Positions 7,609 through 13,619 of a DNA stretch of 16,871 bases are shown here, piece after piece (positions within the stretch are counted from its first letter, which is position 1; the number at the start of each line of letters is the position of its first letter). The DNA is from Dichotomicrobium sp046543175 (GTDB taxonomy: Bacteria > Pseudomonadota > Alphaproteobacteria > Rhizobiales > Rhodomicrobiaceae): assembly GCA_046543175.1 (NCBI GenBank), contig JBKGZY010000036.1, positions 1-16,871 on the forward strand. The letters run 5' to 3'. The notes beneath the pieces are model-generated. The model was not told the DNA's origin. It saw nothing but the letters and a program-made list of their open reading frames with translations, and searched no databases. Both the position numbers and the translations under genes were made by a program.

Positions 7609-7686
7609 CTAGTGCAGTTTTCGACACAGACACTTGAATGCGAGCGTGCTGCAAGTGTGGATCAAGTGTCTGTGTCACTGCACTAG
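7609..7686. repeat. Large palindrome 2, overlapping the stop codon of paralogue 2
   Basis: CTAGTGCAG plus GACACAGACACTTG (7609-7617, 7623-7636) match CAAGTGTCTGTGTC plus CTGCACTAG (7663-7676, 7678-7686) perfectly, with a 5-versus-1 base internal loop and a 26-base apical loop. The right arm includes the TAG stop of paralogue 2 (7683-7685), so a hairpin would form at the very end of its coding sequence. It may be a terminator or mRNA 3' stabiliser, or a miniature mobile element. Confidence 0.8.
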
Positions 7687-8153
7687 CAGCCGTGATAGCG
7701 CATGCAGCCGTAGTAGTTGGAGTTGCCGAGACCCCACCGCGCGATGCAGCGACGGCGCCAATGGCCGCACCGTCCTGACCGCCGGTATGCGGGGCCGTAG
7801 AGGTAAGGCGGGGCGATGTAGAGGCGGAAGCTGGGTCCGCGACGGCGCCGGTACCGGCGTCCACGGCGGCTGCGCCGGCGGTTGTACCGGCGGTACCCGC
7901 GAAACCGGCGCGTGCGCGGGCGGTTGCGCCGGGCTCTCCGACCTTCGCGGGACCGGCGTCTATTGCCGCGCCGGGATCGTCTCCGCTCCCGCTGGACTTC
8001 AATGAGGTTCTGGACACCAAGCGCGTCCAGCTTGCCGCCCAGCGCAATTGCTTGGGCGGGGGCAACGGCCGCACCGGCCGTCGCTTCGCCGACGCCATGA
8101 AGGGCAAAGCCCACCATAAACGCGACCGCCACAAAAACATGTTTCAATTTCAT
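7683..8153 (-). CDS. Small exported basic protein, paralogue 2 of 3 (four-cysteine tail)
   Basis: A 156-residue relative of its two neighbours. A signal peptide spans residues 1-26 (HVFVAVAFMVGFALHG, then GEATA before Gly). Residues about 59-112 are extraordinarily basic (ERRRSRRGNRRRSREGRR and following). FRLYIAP follows, and the conserved tail has Cys129, Cys136, Cys150 and Cys156 in C-x6-C-x13-C-x5-C, ending YYGCMRYHGC without the final Arg. Two in-frame ATG codons lie at 8159 and 8153; the second has AAAGG nine bases upstream and is preferred. The open frame to 8240 has no support. An EcfG-like promoter lies at 8204-8229. The Arg-rich part is low-complexity and could bind polyanions such as nucleic acid or anionic polymer, which is inference. 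Confidence 0.82.
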   Translation of the reverse strand: MKLKHVFVAVAFMVGFALHGVGEATAGAAVAPAQAIALGGKLDALGVQNLIEVQRERRRSRRGNRRRSREGRRARRNRPRTRRFRGYRRYNRRRSRRGRRYRRRRGPSFRLYIAPPYLYGPAYRRSGRCGHWRRRCIARWGLGNSNYYGCMRYHGC

Positions 8154-8203
8154 TGGCATATACCTTTCCGGAACCGAAGGACTCTTGCCAGTCGCCCGGA
8201 GAG

Positions 8204-8229
8204 AACAAGCAACCTGCCAAGATGGTTCC
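8204..8229 (-). promoter_or_regulatory. EcfG-like promoter of paralogue 2
   Basis: The minus strand reads GGAAC, 17 bases, then TGTT. The alphaproteobacterial general-stress sigma factor EcfG recognises GGAAC-N16/17-CGTT, so the -35 is perfect and the -10 differs by one base. It lies about 50 bp upstream of the start codon and has the same spacing as the site in front of paralogue 3. Confidence 0.4.
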
Positions 8230-8368
8230 AGTAAAAACACGAAAAGCGGTCAACTTGAGGAGAAACCCGTCCGCCGCCGAGGCGCCGGGCATCAGGACAG
8301 CGGGCTCGCCCGCGACAATCGCCCAAACATACGGGGAGGCGAAGGCAGCAGTCCACCGTCCTCAGCCA

Positions 8369-8788
8369 TCAGCGGCAGCCGTGATAGCGCATGCAGCCGT
8401 AGTAGTCCCGGTTGCCGCCGCCCCATCTCTGGTCGCACCGCCGGCTCCAGCCGGCGCAGCGGTTCTCGCTCGGCCCATACGTCCGCGGCCGTCGCAGTCC
8501 GTAGAGGCGGTCGGAGCCGCTGTCATCGCCGGCGCTTGGGTAGCCGCCGAACTGGCGGTCGCCGCTGAAGCCGCGGTCGCGCTGATAGCTCTGAAATCCT
8601 CGCCCCTCCATGTAGCTGCGGGGACCGCTTTGAACGGTGAACAGTCTCGCGTCGCCCGCTTGTTGCACGGCGGGAGATGATGCCCAAGTCGGCGTGAACC
8701 CGCCGGATGCCGCTGACGCCGTGTCTGGACCGCCAAGAACCGAACTGCAAAGTAGGACGGCCATACCAGCCAGTTGTCCTGCCTTCAT
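8369..8788 (-). CDS. Small exported protein, paralogue 3 of 3 (four-cysteine tail)
   Basis: A 139-residue member of the same family. A signal peptide is visible (GQLAGMAVLLCSSVLGG, TASA before Ala27). The middle differs from that of its neighbours: Gly/Ser/Tyr-rich (GRGFQSYQRDRGFSGDRQFG), not Arg-rich. The tail is conserved: Cys111, Cys118, Cys132 and Cys138 in C-x6-C-x13-C-x5-C, ending YYGCMRYHGCR. The ATG at 8788 has AAAAGG eight bases upstream; the longer open frame to 8941 lacks a signal peptide at its start and is rejected. An EcfG consensus promoter lies about 70 bp upstream. The 3' end shares a perfect 32-bp stretch with paralogue 2 (8375-8406 versus 7686-7717). Confidence 0.83.
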   Translation of the reverse strand: MKAGQLAGMAVLLCSSVLGGPDTASAASGGFTPTWASSPAVQQAGDARLFTVQSGPRSYMEGRGFQSYQRDRGFSGDRQFGGYPSAGDDSGSDRLYGLRRPRTYGPSENRCAGWSRRCDQRWGGGNRDYYGCMRYHGCR

Positions 8789-8857
8789 AAGGAAAGCCTT
8801 TTCGCTAAGCGTTCGCGCCATACTGGCTCGCCAAATTGTGCCGGCCGCTCGCAGGGA

Positions 8858-8883
8858 AACGATCGGCGATGTGCGACGGTTCC
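8858..8883 (-). promoter_or_regulatory. EcfG consensus promoter of paralogue 3
   Basis: The minus strand reads GGAAC, exactly 17 bases, then CGTT, a perfect match to the EcfG general-stress promoter of alphaproteobacteria. Transcription would start near 8850, giving a leader of about 60 bases before the ATG at 8788. Confidence 0.55.
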
Positions 8884-8985
8884 GGCAAGAGGTGGGCGGC
8901 GCGCCGCCGTGCAACAAGGCAGTCGGCCCCGGAACGCGCATTCTGCGGCCGGAAGAGGGGGGTGCTCATGATTTTCGTGGGCGGC

Positions 8986-9204
8986 TCAGTCTTCGATCTG
9001 GCGGGCTTCTTCTACCAGCAGAACCGGAATGCCGTCGCGGATCGGGAAGGCGAGCTTGGCCGATCGGCTGATGAGTTCCTGCGCCTCGCGGTCGTATTCC
9101 AGGCGCTGTTTCGTCAGCGGGCAGACGAGGATTTCGAGCAGCTTCGGGTCCACTTCCCCGGCGAATTCGCTCGCCTCCGCCTGATGCTCGTCGTTCTCAC
9201 TCAT
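8986..9204 (-). CDS. Trm112-like / YcaR-type small protein
   Basis: A 72-residue protein with the Trm112 (UPF0434) core: LLEILVCPLTKQRLEYD (22-38), SRSAKLAFPIRDGIPVLLVE (46-65), then EAR. In eukaryotes and archaea Trm112 activates methyltransferases; the bacterial role is not settled. Only one cysteine (VCP) remains, as in many bacterial members, so zinc binding is unlikely. The ATG at 9204 has AAGGAG at ideal spacing. It follows the LON-domain gene by 19 bp and is the last gene of the cnoX-LON-Trm112 run; this order is common in alphaproteobacteria. Confidence 0.9.
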   Translation of the reverse strand: MSENDEHQAEASEFAGEVDPKLLEILVCPLTKQRLEYDREAQELISRSAKLAFPIRDGIPVLLVEEARQIED

Positions 9205-9223
9205 GCGTCTCTCCTTCGCCCGG

Positions 9224-9850
9224 CTATTGCAGCGTCGTGCCCGATCCGTCTTCGGGCGTGGCAATGTCCATTTCCGCGAGCGCCATCAGCACTTCCGAGC
9301 GTGTGCGCAGATCCGGCGCTTCCAGCAACGCCTGCTTCTCTTCCGGGCCATAAGGGCTGATCATGGCAAGCGTGTTGATGAGCAGTTCGACCGGCGAGCG
9401 GCGTAGCGCCTCCCAGTCCGCCCGCAGATCGTGCGCGTCGAGGTAGGACCTCAGAACCCGCATGAAGCGCGTCAGGTTCACCTGCTCCTGTCCGTAGCCG
9501 CGCATGAAATCCGCCGTGAACGGCGCGTAGGTTACATCGCAAATGCGATAGGGCTTGTCGGTTTCGCTTTCGCCCGAGATCTGGAAGCGGGCAATGCCGC
9601 TGAGCGAAACGATAACACTGCCGTCATCCGTTTCCGTGAACGCGGTCAGACGGCCGGCGCAGCCGACCCGGCGCAGCGGGACGTTCTTGCCGGGCGGGGA
9701 GTGATCGGTATCGGCGCGTTCGGGCTGAACGATTCCCAGGATGCGCGGCCCCGCGAGAATATCGCTCACGAGCTGGAGATAGCGCGGCTCGAACACGTTG
9801 AGCGGCAAGGAGGAACGCGGCAGCATGATGCAACCCTGAAGCGGGAACAC
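9224..9850 (-). CDS. LON peptidase substrate-binding domain protein
   Basis: A stand-alone LON N-terminal domain with no AAA+ or protease part (208 residues from the GTG at 9850). The domain is recognised from FPLQGCIMLPRSSLPLNVFE (2-21), the following PRYL, and a helical half containing LLINTLAMISPYGPEEKQALLE. Its role is unknown; it is thought to bind protein substrates. The GTG start cuts off the first conserved strand. The frame continues upstream with family-like residues (ITDQYRRPADLPQRIPV) to an ATA codon at 9904-9902, where relatives as I recall have their ATG. GGGGAG lies eight bases before that ATA. The real product is therefore probably 226 residues, if translated. It follows cnoX by about 50 bp from the ATA. 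Confidence 0.85.
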   Translation of the reverse strand: MFPLQGCIMLPRSSLPLNVFEPRYLQLVSDILAGPRILGIVQPERADTDHSPPGKNVPLRRVGCAGRLTAFTETDDGSVIVSLSGIARFQISGESETDKPYRICDVTYAPFTADFMRGYGQEQVNLTRFMRVLRSYLDAHDLRADWEALRRSPVELLINTLAMISPYGPEEKQALLEAPDLRTRSEVLMALAEMDIATPEDGSGTTLQ

Positions 9851-9955
9851 CGGGATTCGCTGCGGCAGGTCCGCCGGCCTGCGATATTGATCGGTGATGC
9901 TTATTGTCGGTTCTCCCCGCGTGCCGCCGGCGGCCGCATCCCGCTCCGGCGAATG

Positions 9956-10873
9956 TCATGAAAACAGGATCGTCGACAGGCGCTGGCGCCCCTTGGCGGT
10001 GAGCGGGTCGTTCGCGCCCCAGGCCTCGAAGAACTCGACGAGCTGCTGGCGCGCGGCACCGTCGTTCCAGCTACGGTCGCGTTTCACGATCTCCAGCAGC
10101 TGTTCCATCGCCGGCTCGCGCTTGCCGCCCGCCTGCAGGGCGAGCGCGAGGTCGAAGCGCGCTTGCAGATCATCCGGGTTGTCCGCCACCTTTTGTTCCA
10201 TCTCGGAGGTGTCTGCCGCTTCTTCGGCTTTGCGCGCCAAGTCCAGCATCGCCTGCGCGCTTGTGACAGCGCTGTCGTTCTGCTTGGCCGGTGGCACAAG
10301 GCCCAGCATTTGCTCGGCGCGCGCCAGGTCGCCGCTCTTGATGTAGCACTTGGCCAGCCCGGCCATCGACGCCACGTTCTCCGAATCGCTCTTCAGGATT
10401 TCGGCGAACTGCGTCGCCGCCTCGTTGACACCGCCCTGTTCGAGCGCCGCTTCGGCCGCGTCCAGCTTCTGCTGGATTTCGTCGCCTTGCCCGCCGCCGG
10501 CGGTCACGCGGTCGATGAACTTGCGTATCTCGCCTTCGCTCACGGCGCCCATGAAGCCGTCCACGGGGCGGCCGTCCTTGAAGGCGAATACGGCCGGAAT
10601 GGACTGGATGCCAAGCTGGCTGGCGACTTCGGGGTAGTTGTCGATGTTCATCTTGACCAGCTTGATCCTGCCGCCCGCGGCCTTGACGGCTTTTTCCAGC
10701 ATCGGTGTCAACTGCTTGCACGGGCCGCACCACGGCGCCCAGAAATCGACCAGCACGGGCACGCTGGACGAAGCCTCGATGACGTCGGTCATGAAGGTCG
10801 AGGTCGTCGTTTCCTTGATCAGGTCGTCGCCGGATTCGTTCTCGTTTTGCGCGCCAGGGATGATGAATGCCAT
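9956..10873 (-). CDS. cnoX: Thioredoxin-TPR chaperedoxin (CnoX/YbbN type)
   Basis: A 305-residue protein with an N-terminal thioredoxin fold (about 20-125) and C-terminal tetratricopeptide repeats (about 155-300). The active site is WAPWCGPCK with Cys49 and Cys52, and the cis-proline is Pro93 (IQSIPAVFAF). E. coli CnoX lacks the full CxxC motif; the CGPC here suggests a redox-active holdase, as reported for Caulobacter. It would protect unfolding proteins from oxidation and hand them to chaperones in the cytoplasm. The ATG at 10873 has AGGA about ten bases upstream; the longer frame to 10963 starts with unrelated sequence. It heads the run with the LON and Trm112-like genes. Confidence 0.93.
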   Translation of the reverse strand: MAFIIPGAQNENESGDDLIKETTTSTFMTDVIEASSSVPVLVDFWAPWCGPCKQLTPMLEKAVKAAGGRIKLVKMNIDNYPEVASQLGIQSIPAVFAFKDGRPVDGFMGAVSEGEIRKFIDRVTAGGGQGDEIQQKLDAAEAALEQGGVNEAATQFAEILKSDSENVASMAGLAKCYIKSGDLARAEQMLGLVPPAKQNDSAVTSAQAMLDLARKAEEAADTSEMEQKVADNPDDLQARFDLALALQAGGKREPAMEQLLEIVKRDRSWNDGAARQQLVEFFEAWGANDPLTAKGRQRLSTILFS

Positions 10874-10959
10874 TTTGCGTTCGTCCTGTCCGTTAAGGTG
10901 TAGGGAGCCATCTGCACGCAACACGTGTCCAATTGAACGGTTTGCCTGAAAGGAATATC

Positions 10960-11490
10960 TCAACAGGCCGTCCCGGTTTCAAGCCCGCCAGGAGCGGCAT
11001 CGCCCAGCGCAAGACGCATGGGTTCATGCCCGCAGGACGCAATGAATTTCAGGAAATCGTCCCGGCTGATGCTTGTGGTCGCCGTGTTGGCGAGCGGATG
11101 GAAGTTCAGCGTCTGATGCGCCAGCAATGCTTCGTCCAGGACGACATTCACCTGCCGGTCCGTGTCGTTGATGAGCGCGAACGGCGTCACCGCGCCAGGT
11201 TCGACGCCCAGCACGGCGCGCATCAGGTCTGGCTTGCCAAAGCTGAGCCGCCCCGAACCGATCTTGTGGTGCAGGGTTTTCAGGTCCACGGGGGTGTCCT
11301 CCAGCGCGACCACGAGCCAGAGCACACCCTTCTTGCACTTCAGAAACAGATTCTTCGAGTGGGCGCCGGCAATTTCGCCGCGCAGGGCCTGCGATTCCTC
11401 CACCGTGAAAAGTGGCGGATGCTCATGGGTTTGCGTCTCGATGCCCAGTTCGTTCAGTTGAGAAAACAGGTCGTCTCGTGTTGCGCTCAT
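10960..11490 (-). CDS. ProX-type prolyl-tRNA editing (YbaK/EbsC domain) protein
   Basis: A 176-residue free-standing trans-editing domain that deacylates Ala-tRNA(Pro) or related mischarged tRNA in the cytoplasm. Family signatures include THEHPPLFTVEE (21-32), HSKNLFLK (44-51) with the conserved Lys46, the glycine-proline loop GVEPGAVTPF (95-104) and FHPLANTATTSI (130-141). The ATG at 11490 follows GAGGGA closely; the open frame up to 11769 crosses into the divergent gene and is rejected. It diverges from the ArsR-methyltransferase gene across a 154-bp gap containing the operator-like palindrome, so it might share that control. An 86-bp gap separates its stop from cnoX. Confidence 0.92.
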   Translation of the reverse strand: MSATRDDLFSQLNELGIETQTHEHPPLFTVEESQALRGEIAGAHSKNLFLKCKKGVLWLVVALEDTPVDLKTLHHKIGSGRLSFGKPDLMRAVLGVEPGAVTPFALINDTDRQVNVVLDEALLAHQTLNFHPLANTATTSISRDDFLKFIASCGHEPMRLALGDAAPGGLETGTAC

Positions 11491-11559
11491 CGCTCCCTCG
11501 GCGGTGTTTTCCGGCGCCACCTTCTGTTGGCGAGCGAAAGCTCCCCTCGCCAAATGCAT

Positions 11560-11579
11560 AAAGATATGTTTATATCTTT
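11560..11579. promoter_or_regulatory. Operator-like palindrome upstream of the methionine-cycle operon
   Basis: AAAGATATGTTTATATCTTT has 8-bp arms (AAAGATAT/ATATCTTT) around GTTT. It is strikingly AT-rich in a GC-rich setting and lies 65 bp before the ArsR-type regulator gene. ArsR dimers bind such palindromes. The SahR regulators of proteobacteria are known to bind AT-rich palindromes upstream of methionine-cycle genes, so autoregulation is the likely meaning. Confidence 0.6.
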
Positions 11580-11644
11580 TCCTCATAGCCGGGCTTGGGG
11601 CGTTGAAACACACGCTACGGCCCCGACATGGGTTGTTCAATAGC

Positions 11645-12688
11645 ATGAACCGAACGCTTTCAACACATGATCTCGTCTCAACACTGAAGGCCGCGGGCGA
11701 GACGACCCGCCTGAGGCTGCTTGCGCTGCTGTGCGCCGGCGAGTTCAACGTGAAGGACCTGACGCGCATTCTCGGTCAGAGCCAGCCGCGTGTCAGCCGG
11801 CACCTCAAGCTGCTGGCCGCGGCTGGGCTGGTCGAGCGGTACCAGGAAGGAAGCTGGGTGTTTTTCCGCGTGCGCGATGACCGCGCCGGCCGCGTGATGC
11901 GTTCGATCATTGCGGAAGCGCTGGACGCGGACGACGCCACGCTGGTGCGCGACCGGCAGCGCGCCGAGGCAATCAAGGCCGAGCGCGACAGCGCCGCGCA
12001 GGCCTATTTCCGCGATAACGCCGCGGAATGGGACCGCATTCGCGCGCTGCATGTGGACGAGGCGGTCGTTACCAGGACCATGCGCGAAGTGATGGGCGAC
12101 GAGCCGATCGAGCACCTGGTCGATCTGGGAACCGGCACTGGCTACGTGCTGGAGGTTTTCGCGCCGCAAGCGAAAAATGCCTTTGGTATCGATATGAACC
12201 GCCAGATGCTGGCCTATGCCCGCACGCGGATGGACCGGCTCGGCCTTTCAAATGTGCAACTCCGCCAGGGCGATCTGTTCAACCTGCCGGTGGCAGACGC
12301 CGCAGCCGACGCCGTCGTTCTGCACCAGGTGCTGCATTTTCTCGATGATCCTTCGCTCGCGGTCGCGGAGGCCGCACGCATCATGCGGCCCGGCGGACGC
12401 CTGCTGATCGTGGATTTCGCCCCGCACGATCTGGATGAGTTGCGTGAGAAATACGCCCATCGCCGGCTCGGATTTTCGCACGAGCAGATGGCGAAGTGGC
12501 TGGACGAGGCAGGGATGAAGCTCGCGGATTACCGCCAGTTGCCGGCCGATCGGGCCACAGGGGATGCAACCCTGACCGTCTGCCTTTGGGGCGGTGTCAA
12601 GTCCGGTGCGCGGGTTCAGGCCGAACCCGCTGCGCCTGTGACGGCACAAACCACTGAGGAGATTGCATTTGAATTACATCAATCATGA
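11645..12688 (+). CDS. ArsR-family regulator fused to a SAM-dependent methyltransferase domain (SahR-like)
   Basis: A 347-residue fusion. Residues 8-80 are an ArsR winged helix (LKAAGETTRLRLLALLCAGE; recognition region SQPRVSRHLKLL), without the usual metal-binding cysteine pair. Residues about 120-320 form a class I methyltransferase fold: motif I VDLGTGTGYVLEV (159-171), acidic residue in GIDMN (181-185), then RPGGRLLIVDFAP (248-260). It probably senses S-adenosylhomocysteine or SAM and represses the methionine cycle, as SahR does; that assignment rests on the ArsR fold and the fused metF-metH neighbours. The ATG at 11645 has no clear ribosome binding site, so a leaderless message is possible. 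Its end overlaps metF. Confidence 0.85.
   Translation: MNRTLSTHDLVSTLKAAGETTRLRLLALLCAGEFNVKDLTRILGQSQPRVSRHLKLLAAAGLVERYQEGSWVFFRVRDDRAGRVMRSIIAEALDADDATLVRDRQRAEAIKAERDSAAQAYFRDNAAEWDRIRALHVDEAVVTRTMREVMGDEPIEHLVDLGTGTGYVLEVFAPQAKNAFGIDMNRQMLAYARTRMDRLGLSNVQLRQGDLFNLPVADAAADAVVLHQVLHFLDDPSLAVAEAARIMRPGGRLLIVDFAPHDLDELREKYAHRRLGFSHEQMAKWLDEAGMKLADYRQLPADRATGDATLTVCLWGGVKSGARVQAEPAAPVTAQTTEEIAFELHQS
12656..12661 (+). promoter_or_regulatory. Ribosome binding site that fixes the metF start
   Basis: GAGGAG lies seven bases before the TTG at 12669, and only one base before the alternative TTG at 12663. Spacing therefore favours 12669. Confidence 0.65.
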
Positions 12689-13619
12689 ACAAGGCGGCGG
12701 GTCCACCGAGACCCAGGACATCCATGTCTCCTTCGAGTTCTTTCCGCCGAAAAACGAGCAGATGGAGCGCGTTCTGTGGGAGAGCATGCGGCGCCTGGAA
12801 GTCTTCGCCCCGCGCTTCGTTTCGGTGACCTACGGCGCTGGCGGCACCACGCGTGACAAGACGCGCGCGACTGTCGGCCGTATCCTGCGCGAGACAGAGC
12901 TTTCCCCTGCCGCGCACCTGACCTGCGTGTCCGCTGAAAAGGAAGAGGTCAACGACGTCATCCGCTCCTACAAGGAACTGGGCATCCGCCGGATCGTCGC
13001 GCTGCGCGGCGATCCGCCTGAAGGCGTCGGCAAGACTTACACGCCACATCCCGGCGGCTACGAAAGCTCCATCGAACTGGTGCGCGGAATCAAGCAGATC
13101 GGCCCGTTTGACGTGTCGGTGGCCGCATACCCTGAGAAGCACCCGGAATCACCGACCGTGGAGGCCGATCTCGACATGCTCGCGGCGAAGGCCGATGCCG
13201 GGGCCGACCGCGCGATCACCCAGTTCTTTTTCGATAACGCGGACTTCTTCCGGTATCTCGACAGGGTCCGCGCGCGCGGCATTGATCTGCCGATCGCAGC
13301 CGGGATCATGCCGATCCACAATTTCCAGCAGGTCGCGCGATTTGCGGGCAGTTGCGGCGCGCGCATTCCCGACTGGCTGGCCAAGCGTTTCGAGGGGCTG
13401 GAGGACGACCCGGAAACCGCGCGGCTGGTTGCCGCCGGCGTCGCGGTCGAGCAGATGAGTGAACTGATTGAGGCGGGGGTGAAGGAATTCCACTTCTACA
13501 CGCTGAACCGTGCGGGGCTGACCGCGGCCGTCTGCCACTCCATCGGCCTGAAGCCGGAGACCGATCCGGCACATGACGCGCAGCCCCGCGACAAGCACGC
13601 AAAAGAGGCCACGGCATGA
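12669..13619 (+). CDS. metF: Methylenetetrahydrofolate reductase
   Basis: A 316-residue FAD enzyme that reduces 5,10-methylene-THF to 5-methyl-THF, the methyl donor for methionine synthase. Signatures: VSFEFFPPK (20-28) with catalytic Glu23, TYGAGGTTRDKT (54-65) and LRGDPPEG (112-119) with Asp115. The length is slightly above the bacterial norm because of a polar N-terminal extension of about 17 residues. No ATG exists near the N-terminus; TTG at 12669 is chosen for its spacing to GAGGAG. The gene overlaps the regulator at its 5' end by 20 bp and metH by an ATGA, so translation is probably coupled. Confidence 0.95.
   Translation: MNYINHEQGGGSTETQDIHVSFEFFPPKNEQMERVLWESMRRLEVFAPRFVSVTYGAGGTTRDKTRATVGRILRETELSPAAHLTCVSAEKEEVNDVIRSYKELGIRRIVALRGDPPEGVGKTYTPHPGGYESSIELVRGIKQIGPFDVSVAAYPEKHPESPTVEADLDMLAAKADAGADRAITQFFFDNADFFRYLDRVRARGIDLPIAAGIMPIHNFQQVARFAGSCGARIPDWLAKRFEGLEDDPETARLVAAGVAVEQMSELIEAGVKEFHFYTLNRAGLTAAVCHSIGLKPETDPAHDAQPRDKHAKEATA

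Noticed and set aside
7523..7686. Terminal repeats of an insertion sequence
   Set aside because: No transposase frame or target-site duplication is visible; each palindrome is too short and the two differ in sequence.
8154..8240. Longer start for paralogue 2
   Set aside because: It would bury the signal peptide behind about 30 unrelated residues; AAAGG before 8153 supports the shorter form.
6901..8788. BA14K-family assignment of the three exported proteins
   Set aside because: Size, signal peptide and basic nature are similar, but the characteristic BA14K C-terminal motif is not what is seen; the tail is a different four-cysteine pattern.
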